Below are positions 31,703 to 40,784 of a stretch of 53,655 nt of DNA, in pieces (within the stretch, counting starts at the first letter, position 1; every line of letters starts with the position of its first letter). The notes under the pieces are model-generated. The model was given only the letters and a program-made list of their open reading frames with translations. It did no database searches and was not told the origin of the DNA. The position numbers and the translations under genes were made by a program. The DNA comes from Microbacterium sp. Its GTDB lineage: Bacteria; Actinomycetota; Actinomycetes; Actinomycetales; Microbacteriaceae. The stretch spans positions 1,750 to 55,404 of the forward strand of contig NZ_JAPSHY010000020.1 of NCBI RefSeq assembly GCF_031179285.1, read 5' to 3'.

Positions 31703-32191
31703 TCAGCGCGGCATCTGGGCCGCGAGGCGGATGTCGGCGCTGATCTCACGCCGGGTCCAGTCGAACTGATGGCGGGGATCGAACGTGCGCGAGCAGCGGG
31801 CGCACGAGGTCGGCCTGGTCGGGCGGCGGTGGCGATAGGTGACGTGTCCGGCCGGGCATCGGCCGACCCACGGTGCGAGCTCGACGGCGGTCTCACCGCG
31901 ATGGGTCGCTCCTCCGACATAGCCGAGATCTTTCGCGACGCGTTTCCACGCGGCTCCGTGCGCTGCGGCATGCCCTGCGAGCGCGTGGGCGACCTCGTGC
32001 AGGAGCACCTGATGGATCTCGTCGTCTTCGAACCGCGCGGCCAGGTAGCGCGACACTGTGATGCGCTTGCGCGTGTAATCGCACTGGCCGGCGCGACGCT
32101 TGGCATGGTCGAAGCCGAACGACCAGGAGTCGTCGAGGTGAATCCTGATCAGCGCCTCACCCCAGATGCGCACACGGTCGAGATCGGCCAT
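31703..32191 (-). CDS. SprT-like zinc metalloprotease-fold protein
   Basis: 162 aa. The HExxH zinc motif is LLHEVAHALAGH (His65, Glu66, His69), and a C-terminal zinc ribbon is formed by CPAGH and CARC pairs. Bacterial SprT-like proteins are linked to Spartan, which cleaves DNA-protein crosslinks, but activity in bacteria is mostly unproven. TAACCT on the minus strand lies 6 nt before ATG 32191 (leaderless). It converges with the DUF3054 gene across 27 bp. Confidence 0.9.
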   Translation of the reverse strand: MADLDRVRIWGEALIRIHLDDSWSFGFDHAKRRAGQCDYTRKRITVSRYLAARFEDDEIHQVLLHEVAHALAGHAAAHGAAWKRVAKDLGYVGGATHRGETAVELAPWVGRCPAGHVTYRHRRPTRPTSCARCSRTFDPRHQFDWTRREISADIRLAAQMPR

Positions 32192-32269
32192 GCGCTCAGG
32201 TTAAGCCATACCGGGGACACTCGGCACGCATCGACCGCGACCACGGGGCTCGGCCGCGGCAGTGCGAGA

Positions 32270-32797
32270 TCAGCCGGCGAGCAGCTGCGACGACCGGCGG
32301 CGTTCAGCGGCCTCGATCGCGAGCAGTGCTGTTTCGAGTTCGTGGTCCTCGGCGCCGGCCTCGCGGCGCAGGAACAGTGAGCGTTTGAAGCTCTCACGCG
32401 CGGTGTCGTAGTCACCGGCCTCATAGGCGTTCTTGCCGTGGTGCTGATGCGCGAAAGCGGCGATGGCGAGCCAGCGATGACCCTCGGCCTCCGCGGCGCA
32501 CGTCGCCAGCTCCTGCTCGGCGGCGGCATGCGCGCGACGGAACTGCAGGACGGTGGCGTGCAGCACTCTGGCGCGCAGCACGTCCTTCCGGGTGCCGGCC
32601 ATCCGGGCCTGGCGCACGGTCTCATCGGCCAGCGTGAGCGCTTCGTCCAGCCGCCCGAGCACCTTCAGCAGCCACACCCGCTCCAGAAGCGCGGGGAGGC
32701 TGCGCTGTGCCTCGATCTCTGCGAGGCGCACGGCGCAGGCGTCGAGATCGACCAGCTCACGCAGGCTCTCCTGGTCGTATCCCTGGATGAAACTCAT
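32270..32797 (-). CDS. Hypothetical TPR-like helical protein
   Basis: 175 aa from ATG 32797, with a strong GGAAGGAG ribosome-binding site, which sets this start. It is all helical with tetratricopeptide-like pairs: LLERVWLLKVLGRLDEALTL, VLRARVLHATVLQFRRAHAA, IAAFAHQHHGKNAYEAGDYD and ESFKRSLFLRREAG. No catalytic motif. TPR-type proteins of this size usually hold protein partners; the partner is unknown. It is one of few genes here with a clear leader and strong ribosome-binding site. Confidence 0.8.
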   Translation of the reverse strand: MSFIQGYDQESLRELVDLDACAVRLAEIEAQRSLPALLERVWLLKVLGRLDEALTLADETVRQARMAGTRKDVLRARVLHATVLQFRRAHAAAEQELATCAAEAEGHRWLAIAAFAHQHHGKNAYEAGDYDTARESFKRSLFLRREAGAEDHELETALLAIEAAERRRSSQLLAG

Positions 32798-32912
32798 TGC
32801 TCTCCTTCCGCTGCGTCCCCGCCGTCCAGTCTGCCTGCAGGCGGACCCAGCAAGCGGGCGGCACGCCTGCAAGCGCCGGACCCGATCGCACACGTCGCCG
32901 GGCACGGAGCCG

Positions 32913-33779
32913 TCAGCGCAGGAACAGCGAGTCGTCAGGGCGGGGTGAGGCCACGGCATCCGCATCGGTGACGATTCTGGAGCCCTGAACGAACGACGTC
33001 ACCTCGGCGCCCTGAGCGATCTTCGCGGGATGCGGGCCCGCAGCCAGCACTCGCGGCAGCCACTGTGTCGGCAGGGGAGTGGCGGATGCCGCGATGACGA
33101 GGTTGCCGAACCTCCTGCCTTTCAGCACCTGGGTGTCGGCGAGGACCGCCACCTCCGGCAGCACCTCGGCGATCGTCGCGACCTGCCGGCGGGCGAAGGC
33201 GAGCCCCGGACCATCGGCGACGTTCACCAACAGCACACCGGCGGGTGCGAGCAGGTGCGACAGCTCGCGGTAGAACTCGATGCTCGTCAGGTGTGCGGGA
33301 GTCTGGGCGCCCGAGTAGACGTCGGAGACGACCAGATCGCAGCTGGCCTGCAGGGAGGGAGGAAGCCGGCGCACGCCTCCTCTGGCGTCGCCGATGCGGA
33401 TGCGGATGGCGGCTCCGCGCGGCAGCGGCAGGTGCTCTTTGACCAGACCGGCGATGAGCGACTCGAGTTCGATGACCTGCTGGCGCGAACCGGGGCGGGT
33501 GGCCTCGATGTAGCGCGGGATTGTCAGGCCGCCCGCGCCCAGGTGCACCGCGGTGAGCGGGGCGCCCTCCGATGCCAGCTGGTCGATCACCGCACCCATC
33601 CGCACGATGTACTCGAAATGCAGATGCGTCGGGTCGTCGAGGTCGATGTGCGATTGCGGGGTGCCGTTCACGATGAGTTCGAAACCCGCGGTGAACGGGG
33701 AGGGGATGATCCGCGCGAAGCCGCCGTCGTCCAACCGGACCTCGGGATACTCGGCGTCCTTCGATCGCATCCTGCCCAT
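32913..33779 (-). CDS. Spermidine-synthase-like methyltransferase-fold protein
   Basis: 288 aa. The Rossmann core shows a glycine-rich VHLGAGGLTIPRYI and an acidic QQVIELES after strand 2, then IRIGDARG and DLVVSDVYSGAQTPAHLTS. This is like spermidine synthases, but the usual catalytic Asp pair (DSSDP-like) is replaced by DVYSG. Aminopropyl transfer is therefore doubtful; many actinobacterial members are annotated fused MFS/spermidine synthase-like with no MFS part, as here. TAGGCT on the minus strand lies 6 nt before ATG 33779. Confidence 0.85.
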   Translation of the reverse strand: MGRMRSKDAEYPEVRLDDGGFARIIPSPFTAGFELIVNGTPQSHIDLDDPTHLHFEYIVRMGAVIDQLASEGAPLTAVHLGAGGLTIPRYIEATRPGSRQQVIELESLIAGLVKEHLPLPRGAAIRIRIGDARGGVRRLPPSLQASCDLVVSDVYSGAQTPAHLTSIEFYRELSHLLAPAGVLLVNVADGPGLAFARRQVATIAEVLPEVAVLADTQVLKGRRFGNLVIAASATPLPTQWLPRVLAAGPHPAKIAQGAEVTSFVQGSRIVTDADAVASPRPDDSLFLR

Positions 33780-33817
33780 GGGTCGAGCCTAGGCGCCGCA
33801 GGCGGATCGCGACGCCG

Positions 33818-35065
33818 TCACCGCAGGTTGCCGACCGAGCAGGTCTCCTGCTCCAGGGTCTGCCCCGACACATCGGGTGAGAGTGTCGCCCTGGCCGCCG
33901 GTGTCTCACTCGGCGACGGTTGCGGCGCGTCCGGCGGCGTCGGCGGCGCGGGAGTCACGAGCTCGACGCCGTCATTGGTCGCGACGTCGCCGGTGAGCTG
34001 GATCGGCTGACCGGCGCGCAGCGCCGCCCAGAGTCCGGCCGCGGCCTCGTGGTTGGGCACGACCTTGATGCCGGGATTGTCCGGATCGTCCACGTTCGGG
34101 TACTGCACGAATACGAAGTCGCTGAAGGGCACGTCGTTCAGTGCGAGCGCGAGTTGGGGCAGTCGCACGGGATTGGCCAGCTCGACGCTCGGGACGATGT
34201 TGTCGGCGATGGTGTCCGCCAGCCGCATCACCGTGGGCACGTCGCCGAGCACCTCGTCGCTGAGCATCTTCTTGGCCAGCCGTGACATGTACTGCTGCTG
34301 GTTCGAGATGCGGGCCAGGTCGCTCTCGTCACCGACGCCGTGCCGAGTGCGAAGGAACTTGAGGGCGTCTTCACCGGCGATCGTCCGGGTGCCGGGAGGC
34401 CAGTCGATCCCGGCCTGCCGATCGCGGATGCCGTCGCCCGAGATGCACACCTCGACACCGCCGATGTCGTCGGTGATGGCCATCACCCCGTCGAAGCTGA
34501 TCTTCGCGGCGAACTCGATCGGCATCTCGGCGAGGGCGCCGATGGTCTTCGCGACGCAGGACAGCCCGGCGTGCTGGAACACGCTGTTCAGGGGCTGCTT
34601 GGTCATGGCGGATGCGGTCGAGCCGTCCTCGCGTTCGCAGGTGGGCACCGGAACCATGAGGTCGCGGGGGAAGGAGACGACGGTGACGTTCCGCGGCTCG
34701 GCCGACACGTGCACGAGCACATTGACGTCGTTGCGGATGCCCTCGTCGGATTGCTCGCATCGTTCACCGAGCAGCTGGGTCGAGACTTCTCCGCATTCAT
34801 CTGTGCCGACGACGAGGATGCTGAAAGCACCCGGGTACGCGCTGAGGCTCGGCGGGGCGACCTCGCCGCCGTCTTCGAGCGGCACCGCGCCGTCGCCGAC
34901 GCGCGAGGTGAGGTCGACGACGAAGAAGACTCCGACGGCGATCACCGAGACGAGGATCACCGCTGCTGCGGCGCCGAGGAGCTTCAGCCCGACGGACAGC
35001 CGAGAGGGCGAAGGCAGGGTCGCATGCCGAGCCACGGTCGATCGATCCTCGTGCCCACCCCGCAT
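33818..35065 (-). CDS. LytR-CpsA-Psr (LCP) family wall-glycopolymer ligase
   Basis: 415 aa. A short cytoplasmic N-terminus, one helix (about 27-50), then the LCP domain: SILVVGTDE near the start, NDVNVLVHVSAEPRNVTVVSFPRDLMVPVP (with conserved Arg/Asp in PRDLMV), GGVEVCI, and LKFLRTRHGVGDESDLARISNQQQYM (in two parts) with the conserved Arg pair. LCP enzymes attach teichoic acid-like polymers or arabinogalactan to peptidoglycan outside the cell. A Pro-rich C-terminal tail ends in a Cys-containing segment. TAGGCT on the minus strand lies 7 nt before ATG 35065. Confidence 0.93.
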   Translation of the reverse strand: MRGGHEDRSTVARHATLPSPSRLSVGLKLLGAAAAVILVSVIAVGVFFVVDLTSRVGDGAVPLEDGGEVAPPSLSAYPGAFSILVVGTDECGEVSTQLLGERCEQSDEGIRNDVNVLVHVSAEPRNVTVVSFPRDLMVPVPTCEREDGSTASAMTKQPLNSVFQHAGLSCVAKTIGALAEMPIEFAAKISFDGVMAITDDIGGVEVCISGDGIRDRQAGIDWPPGTRTIAGEDALKFLRTRHGVGDESDLARISNQQQYMSRLAKKMLSDEVLGDVPTVMRLADTIADNIVPSVELANPVRLPQLALALNDVPFSDFVFVQYPNVDDPDNPGIKVVPNHEAAAGLWAALRAGQPIQLTGDVATNDGVELVTPAPPTPPDAPQPSPSETPAARATLSPDVSGQTLEQETCSVGNLR

Positions 35066-35141
35066 GGCGCCGAGCCTAGGGCACCGACCTGCAATGGGGC
35101 CGGAAGTCGCCCGTGTTACGAGGCGATGACGATCGCGGGAA

Positions 35142-35174
35142 TAACTTGCAGCGAATTAGTTAGTCGTGGATACT
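35142..35174 (+). promoter_or_regulatory. Promoter and inverted repeat for the sugar-transport operon
   Basis: TTGCAG (35146-35151), a 17-bp spacer and GATACT (35169-35174) form a good promoter. An inverted repeat TAACT-N11-AGTTA (35142-35162) overlaps the -35. The AT-rich patch stands out in this GC-rich window. It is a candidate binding site for the RpiR regulator encoded at the operon end. Confidence 0.6.
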
Positions 35175-35234
35175 TTTTCCTAAGTGGCGCGCACCCGATG
35201 CCGCCAGGACGTTTTTTCAAAGAGGAGATCCCTG

Positions 35235-36533
35235 ATGCACAAGCGCATTCTTCCGGCCGTGGCGCTCGCCGCCGTGGCCACTCTGGGCCTCGCGGCCTGT
35301 GCCGGCGGCAGTGCGCCGGCTGAGGGCGGCGGCACCGACGGCGAGGGCAAGGAGCTCTCCGTCTGGATCATGAAGGGCACCAACCCCGACGCGACCGCGT
35401 TCTACGACGCCGTGGCCGAGGCCTTCGAAGAAGAGACCGGCGCCACGGTCAAGATCGAAGAGGTCCAGTGGGCCGACGCGCACGACCGCTTCGTCACGGC
35501 GATCGCCGGCGGAACGACACCCGACATCGCCGAGACCGGCACCACCTGGACGGCTGAGTTCGCTGACGCCGGCGCCCTCGTCGAGCTCGATGAGTACGTC
35601 GATGCCGAGAAGGGGCTGCGCGACGACCTCGTCGAGGGGCTCGAAGTGGCCGGCACCTACGACGAGGGCCTCTACGGCATGCCGTGGTACGCGGGTGTCC
35701 GCTCCATCATCTACCGCGCCGACGTCTTCGAAGAGCTCGGTCTCGAAGCTCCCAAGACGTGGGACGACATCATCGCAGCGGGTGAGGCCATCAAGGCCGC
35801 CAAGCCTGAGATGCTCGCCTTCCCGGTGCCGGGCGACGCCGAGTTCCAGGTGTACCCCTGGGTGTGGGGTGCCGGTGGCGAGGTCGCGACGCTCGACGGC
35901 GACACCTGGACCTCTGAGCTCGACAGCGAGGAGTCGCAGGCGGGCATCGAGTTCTACACCGACCTCGCGGTCGAGCACGGCTTCTCGTCGGCCGGTGCCA
36001 CCACCTGGAAGGAGACCGACCTGCGCGATGCGTTCACCCAGGGCAACGTCGCGATGATGCTCTCTGGTTCCTGGACGCCGAAGTCGCTCGTCGAGGCGAA
36101 CCCCGACCTCGAGGGCAAGCTGGGCGCCGCGGTCATCCCCGGGCAGGACGGCGGGATCGCCCCGTCGGTGCTTGGCGGCTCGCACCTGTCGATCTTCAAC
36201 TCGACGGAGAACGCCGACCTCGCCTGGGAGTTCGTCAAGCTCATGACCACCGGTGAGTTCGCGGAGCAGTGGGCAGCGGACACCGGATACTTCCCCGGTG
36301 TCCAGTCCGCGATGGAAGAGGCGCTCGCCTCGACCGACCCGCTCGTCGCGCCGTTCGCCGAGCAGATGGTCGAGGGTGGAGCTTCGGTTCCCGTGACGCC
36401 GAACTTCGGCGCCGTGCAAGCGAAGAAGACGACCAACGCGATGATCCAGGCCATCCTCAGCGGGCAGAAGGACGTCGCGACTGCGACGAAGGATGCTGCC
36501 GCCGAGATGACCGAACTGCTCAACCAGAAGTAA
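35235..36533 (+). CDS. CUT1-type sugar ABC transporter binding lipoprotein
   Basis: 432 aa from ATG 35235, with AAAGAGGAG 8-10 nt upstream; the frame's earlier ATG at 35184 is in the leader. Lipobox GLAAC (Cys22). Extracellular solute-binding family 1: NPDATAFYDAVAEAFEEETG, TPDIAETGTTWTAEFADAGA and GVRSIIYRADVFEELGLEAPKTWDD (in parts) are typical of proteins for disaccharides or amino sugars. The operon also encodes a NagZ-type glucosaminidase, so N-acetylglucosamine-containing sugars are the best guess for the ligand. Confidence 0.93.
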   Translation: MHKRILPAVALAAVATLGLAACAGGSAPAEGGGTDGEGKELSVWIMKGTNPDATAFYDAVAEAFEEETGATVKIEEVQWADAHDRFVTAIAGGTTPDIAETGTTWTAEFADAGALVELDEYVDAEKGLRDDLVEGLEVAGTYDEGLYGMPWYAGVRSIIYRADVFEELGLEAPKTWDDIIAAGEAIKAAKPEMLAFPVPGDAEFQVYPWVWGAGGEVATLDGDTWTSELDSEESQAGIEFYTDLAVEHGFSSAGATTWKETDLRDAFTQGNVAMMLSGSWTPKSLVEANPDLEGKLGAAVIPGQDGGIAPSVLGGSHLSIFNSTENADLAWEFVKLMTTGEFAEQWAADTGYFPGVQSAMEEALASTDPLVAPFAEQMVEGGASVPVTPNFGAVQAKKTTNAMIQAILSGQKDVATATKDAAAEMTELLNQK

Positions 36534-36542
36534 GTCCTCTCT

Positions 36543-37517
36543 ATGTCGATGGTGCAAGCGCCGCTGCCGACCACGAAGGTGGAGTCCTCCTCCGCCTCCG
36601 TGGCCGGCGGCCGACCCCGCCGGGGTCTCAGCATGGTCACGGCGCGGCCGTGGCTGCTGCTCGCCCCGGGCCTGATCATCCTCGCGGTGCTCATGCTCTG
36701 GCCGCTGGTGCAGGTGGTCGTGTACTCGCTGCAGGACTACGGCCTGCGCGAGATCAACACCGGTGAGAGCAACTTCATCGGCCTCGACAACTACGTCGAG
36801 GCTCTCACCGACTCCACGCTGTGGACGGTCGTCCTGCCGAACACCGTCGGCTTCGCCGCAGTGGCCGTCTTCGTGACGGTCGCCGTCGGCACTCTCGTCG
36901 CACTGCTTCTCGCGCGTCTCGGCGTCGTCTGGCGCACCATCGTCTCGAGCTGCATCATGGTCGCCTGGGCGATGCCCGCGGTGACCGGAACGTACGTCTG
37001 GACGTTCATCTTCGATGCCGATCGCGGCATCTTCAACTCCGTGCTCCAGGACCTCGGCCTCATCGACGGCTCGGTGAACTGGTTCACGAACCAGTGGACG
37101 TTCTACGCCATCGTGCTGCTGAACGTCGTGCACCACGGCTTCCCGTTCGTGGCGATCACCGTGCTCGCGGGCCTGCTCGGCGTCTCGAAGGAGATGCTGG
37201 AGGCGGCGGCGCTCGACGGTGCGGGGGCGTGGCGCCGCTTCTGGCAGATCATCTTCCCGACCCTGCGTCCGGTGTTCTCCGTCGTCATCATCCTGTCGAC
37301 GATCTGGGACTTCAAGGTCTTCGCCCAGGTGTACCTCATGCCCGGCGGTGCCGGGTCCAACCGCACCGTGCTGAACCTCGGCGTGTGGTCGTATGTGGAG
37401 TCCTTCGGGCAGAACCGCTACGGGTTCGGTGCGGCGCTCGCCGTGCTGCTGACCCTGGTGCTCATCGTCATCACCATCGTCTACATCCGCTCCCTGATGA
37501 AGGAGGACGAGCTTTGA
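36543..37517 (+). CDS. CUT1 sugar ABC transporter permease (MalF type)
   Basis: 324 aa with six helices after a basic N-terminal tail. The EAA loop that contacts the ATPase reads EMLEAAALDGAGAWRRFWQIIFP, and TVLPNTVGFAAVAVF is the usual start of the transmembrane domain. It starts 10 nt after the binding-protein stop and ends overlapping the TTG start of the next permease. No ATPase gene is in the operon; a shared MsiK-type ATPase elsewhere is likely. Confidence 0.94.
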   Translation: MSMVQAPLPTTKVESSSASVAGGRPRRGLSMVTARPWLLLAPGLIILAVLMLWPLVQVVVYSLQDYGLREINTGESNFIGLDNYVEALTDSTLWTVVLPNTVGFAAVAVFVTVAVGTLVALLLARLGVVWRTIVSSCIMVAWAMPAVTGTYVWTFIFDADRGIFNSVLQDLGLIDGSVNWFTNQWTFYAIVLLNVVHHGFPFVAITVLAGLLGVSKEMLEAAALDGAGAWRRFWQIIFPTLRPVFSVVIILSTIWDFKVFAQVYLMPGGAGSNRTVLNLGVWSYVESFGQNRYGFGAALAVLLTLVLIVITIVYIRSLMKEDEL

Positions 37518-38347
37518 GCACCCGCCGACCACTGCTGTCGCGCATCGGCATCGGCGTGGCCATCGCGGCCGTGCTGATCTTCACGCTGTTCCCGGTGTAC
37601 TGGATGGTCTCCAGTGCTTTCGACAAGAAGGCGTCCAGCGGCGGTCAGTCGTTCCTGCCCCAGGAGTTCACGTTCGATCACTTCGCCTTCGTCCTCACCG
37701 AGGGCGGCTTCGGCACGTTCCTTCGCAACTCCGCCATCGTGGCGCTGGCGACCGTGCTCGTGAGCGCCCTGGTGTGCCTTCTCGCGGCGGTCGCCGTGGC
37801 GCGGTTCCGGTTCAAGCTCCGCACCACGGTGCTGATGCTCATCCTCATCGTGCAGATGGTTCCGCTGGAGGCCCTCGTCATCCCGCTGTTCCTTCAGGTG
37901 AAGAGCCTCGGCCTGCTCAACAGCATCCTCGGCCTCATCATCGTCTACATCGCCCTCTCACTCGCCTTCGGGATCTGGATGCTGCGCGGATTCGTGCAGG
38001 CGGTGCCGGTGGAACTCGAGGAGGCGGCATACATCGACGGCGCGAGCTGGTGGCGCATGTTCCGGTCGATCCTGCTGCCACTGGTGATGCCGGGGCTCGT
38101 CGCCACGAGTGTCTTCAGCTTCATCACCGCCTGGAACGAGTTCATCTTCGCCATGACGATGCTGGGCGGGGCCGCCGACCAGTACACGGTCGCGATCGGC
38201 CTGAAGTCCTTCTTCGGGCTGCACTCCAACGACTGGGGCAGCATCATGGCGGCATCCACGATCATCACGATCCCCGTCATGATCTTCTTCGTCGTCGTGC
38301 AGCGCAAGCTCTCCAGCGGCCTGGTGGCCGGGGCGGTGAAGGGGTGA
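37514..38347 (+). CDS. CUT1 sugar ABC transporter permease (MalG type)
   Basis: 277 aa from TTG 37514. The TTGA overlap with the previous stop and AAGGAGG 7 nt upstream define this unusual start. Six helices; the EAA loop is ELEEAAYIDGASWWRMFRSILLP. With the MalF-type partner it forms the sugar channel. Its stop overlaps the GTG start of the GH3 gene (GTGA), so the whole operon is translationally coupled. Confidence 0.94.
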   Translation: MSTRRPLLSRIGIGVAIAAVLIFTLFPVYWMVSSAFDKKASSGGQSFLPQEFTFDHFAFVLTEGGFGTFLRNSAIVALATVLVSALVCLLAAVAVARFRFKLRTTVLMLILIVQMVPLEALVIPLFLQVKSLGLLNSILGLIIVYIALSLAFGIWMLRGFVQAVPVELEEAAYIDGASWWRMFRSILLPLVMPGLVATSVFSFITAWNEFIFAMTMLGGAADQYTVAIGLKSFFGLHSNDWGSIMAASTIITIPVMIFFVVVQRKLSSGLVAGAVKG

Positions 38348-39828
38348 CCGACGAGCTCGAGCGCCTTGCCGCATCGGTGCTCTGGCCCGGCTTCCTCGGC
38401 ACTGAGGCGCCCGAGTGGCTCCTGGCGGAGCTCCGCGACGGGCTTGCGGGCGTCGTCTACTTCGGTCAGAACATCGGCGAAGGACTGTCGTCGCTCAGCG
38501 CCTCCATCCTCGCGGCGAACCCCGACGCGCTGATCGGGATCGACGAGGAGGGCGGCAGCGTCACCCGGCTCGAGTCCGCCACCGGGTCGACCCTCCCGGG
38601 AGCCGCCCAGCTCGGCGTGCTCGACGATGTCGCCGCGACACAGGCCACCGGGGCAGAGCTCGCGCGCCGCGTGCGCGCCGTCGGCGCCAACGTGGTCCTC
38701 GGCCCTGTGGCCGACGTCAACACCGATCCGCGCAATCCCGTCATCGGCGTGCGATCCTTCGGGTCGGACGAGCGCCTCGTCTCTCGCCACGTGGTCGCCC
38801 AGGTCGGCGGCATCCAGCAGGGTGCGGTCGCCGCGTGCGTCAAGCACTTCCCGGGCCACGGGGACACCCACCTCGACTCCCATCACTCGCTGCCCGAGAT
38901 CGCTCTCGACATCGAGGAGTACGAGCGCGTGCACCTCGCGCCGTTCCGCGCGGCGCTCGAGGCGGGCGTCGCCTGCATCATGACCGCGCACATCGTCGTC
39001 CCCGCCTGGGGCGACGAGCCAGCCACCCTCAACCCGCGTGTGCTCGGCATGCTGCGCGAGTGGGGGTTCGACGGCGTCATCATCACCGACGCTCTCGACA
39101 TGGCGGCGATCCGCGAGACCGTCGGGATCGGGCCGGGAGCGGCGCGAGCACTCGCCGCCGGTGCCGACCTCATCTGCATCGGCAACCCGACCAACCCGGG
39201 CATCGCGGCGGCGCCCGATCAGGACCGCAGGGACTATCTCGCCGCCCGCGACGGCATCGTCGCAGCGCTCCGGGACGGCACGCTCGCGCGCGAGCGCATC
39301 GCAGAAGCGGCCGCTCGGGTCAGGACGCTCGCCGCGCGGCTGCGCAGCGCGGATTCCGCCCTGCCGCGGGACCCCGCGGGCTACGACCCCGCCGACGTCG
39401 TGCGCCGAGCCGTCAGCGTCACCGGTTCCGGCGTCGTGGCGGCATCCGCCCTCGCCGTCGTCGACGCACGCCGTCGCTCGTCGCTCGCCGTCGACAGTGC
39501 CGCCGGTTACGTGTCGCGCGCGCTCGCGGACGGCGATCTCGCCGTCCGCCTGGACGTCGAGAGCACCAGCCAGGAGACACAGGACTCGGTGCTCGCCGAC
39601 GCCATCGCCGCGAACGGCACCACCGTCCTGCTCGTCGACCGCCCGGATGCGGATGCCGGTCAGAGAAAGCTCGTGGAGCGCGCCGCGCTGCGTGATCCCG
39701 GTGCGGTGGTGGTCAACGTCGGCCTCGCCGCCCGGCATCCGCTGCCCCTGCCGACGATCGAGGTGGGCGCCGCGAGCCGCGTCGGGGCGCAGGTCGCGCG
39801 AGAGAGACTGCTCGGCAGGATCGGCTGA
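38344..39828 (+). CDS. nagZ: GH3 beta-N-acetylglucosaminidase (NagZ type)
   Basis: 494 aa from GTG 38344, overlapping the permease stop by 4 nt. The NagZ subfamily signature KHFPGHGDTHLDSH (167-180) is present, including the Asp178-His180 dyad that NagZ enzymes use as acid/base. Asp249 in VIITDALDMAAI is the nucleophile. A C-terminal domain of about 150 aa follows the TIM barrel, as in Gram-positive NagZ. There is no signal peptide, so it acts in the cytosol on imported GlcNAc-containing disaccharides, for example GlcNAc-MurNAc or chitobiose. It follows the ABC genes in the order seen in Streptomyces dasABCD. Confidence 0.9.
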   Translation: MTDELERLAASVLWPGFLGTEAPEWLLAELRDGLAGVVYFGQNIGEGLSSLSASILAANPDALIGIDEEGGSVTRLESATGSTLPGAAQLGVLDDVAATQATGAELARRVRAVGANVVLGPVADVNTDPRNPVIGVRSFGSDERLVSRHVVAQVGGIQQGAVAACVKHFPGHGDTHLDSHHSLPEIALDIEEYERVHLAPFRAALEAGVACIMTAHIVVPAWGDEPATLNPRVLGMLREWGFDGVIITDALDMAAIRETVGIGPGAARALAAGADLICIGNPTNPGIAAAPDQDRRDYLAARDGIVAALRDGTLARERIAEAAARVRTLAARLRSADSALPRDPAGYDPADVVRRAVSVTGSGVVAASALAVVDARRRSSLAVDSAAGYVSRALADGDLAVRLDVESTSQETQDSVLADAIAANGTTVLLVDRPDADAGQRKLVERAALRDPGAVVVNVGLAARHPLPLPTIEVGAASRVGAQVARERLLGRIG

Positions 39829-39833
39829 CGACA

Positions 39834-40709
39834 GTGGGCGCCGTCGATGGAGACGTTCTCGCGCTGGTCCGCCGCTCGATCTCGCGCCTGAGCGCAGCGG
39901 AGACGAGGGTCGCCGAGACGATCCTCGCCGATCCCACCCTCGTGGTCGACCTCGCCATCAACGACCTCGCCAAGCTCTGCCGGACCTCGCTCTCCACGGT
40001 CGCCCGCTTCGCGCAGTCGCTGGGCTTCACCGGCTATCGGGAGCTGCGCGTCGCGGTGGCGCGCACGGTCACGCTCGCCCAGGCGCAGCAGGCGCGATTC
40101 AGCCTGGACAGCACCGCGATCGACCCGGAGGACGGGCCATCGGCGATCGCGGCGAAGATCGCAGCGCAAGAGGTGGACGCGATCGAGAAGACCGCGTTCG
40201 CTGTCGACGCCGCCGCCCTCGACCGCGTCGCGTTCGCGATCGTCGCCGCCCGCCACATCGACGTGCTCGGCCAGGCGTCGTCGTCGCTGACAGCGCAGGA
40301 TCTGCAGCAGAAGCTCGCGCGCATCGGATGCTCCGCGACCCATTCGCCGGATCCGCATCTGGCTCTCACCGCGGCATCGCTGCGCACGAAGGGCGATGTC
40401 GTGATCGCGATCTCGCACGGCGGAGAGACCGCCGAGACTATCCGTGCCGTCGAGGTGGCACGTGATGCCGGCGCCCTCGCCGTGGCGATCACGAATGCCC
40501 CCGAGTCGACGCTCGCACTGGCATCCGACGTGGTGCTGCTCACCCACGCCCGTGAGTCGCCGTTCCGGATGGCGGCGATGTCGAGCCGCATCGCACAGCT
40601 GGCGCTGGTCGACATCCTGTTCGTGCGTGTCGTGCAGCATCGGGGAGAGCCGGTGTCGATCCCGCTGCAGCTCACCCACGACGCCGCCGCCGGCCGCTCG
40701 CCTCGCTGA
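39834..40709 (+). CDS. MurR/RpiR-family transcriptional regulator
   Basis: 291 aa from GTG 39834, 5 nt after nagZ. The N-terminal HTH (about 1-75) has LSAAETRVAETILADP and LAKLCRTSLSTVARFAQSLGF, the family form; a SIS sugar-phosphate-binding domain (about 120-255) has IDVLGQASSSLTAQDLQQKL and GDVVIAISHGGETAETI. MurR senses MurNAc-6-phosphate in E. coli, which fits the neighbouring NagZ gene, but the ligand here is unproven. It probably controls its own operon via the inverted repeat at 35142-35162. Confidence 0.93.
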   Translation: MGAVDGDVLALVRRSISRLSAAETRVAETILADPTLVVDLAINDLAKLCRTSLSTVARFAQSLGFTGYRELRVAVARTVTLAQAQQARFSLDSTAIDPEDGPSAIAAKIAAQEVDAIEKTAFAVDAAALDRVAFAIVAARHIDVLGQASSSLTAQDLQQKLARIGCSATHSPDPHLALTAASLRTKGDVVIAISHGGETAETIRAVEVARDAGALAVAITNAPESTLALASDVVLLTHARESPFRMAAMSSRIAQLALVDILFVRVVQHRGEPVSIPLQLTHDAAAGRSPR

Positions 40710-40750
40710 GTCCCGCCGTCGGCGGTCAGTACCGCGCTCTGAAAATGATC

Positions 40751-40776
40751 CCGGCCGGATGCCGGATGCCGGCCGG
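40751..40776. terminator. Hairpin between convergent rpiR-like and PfkB genes
   Basis: CCGGCCGG (40751-40758) pairs with CCGGCCGG (40769-40776) around a 10-nt loop. It lies between the two convergent stops (40709 and 40785), so it could act from both sides. Confidence 0.55.
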
Positions 40777-40784
40777 ACGGCCGG

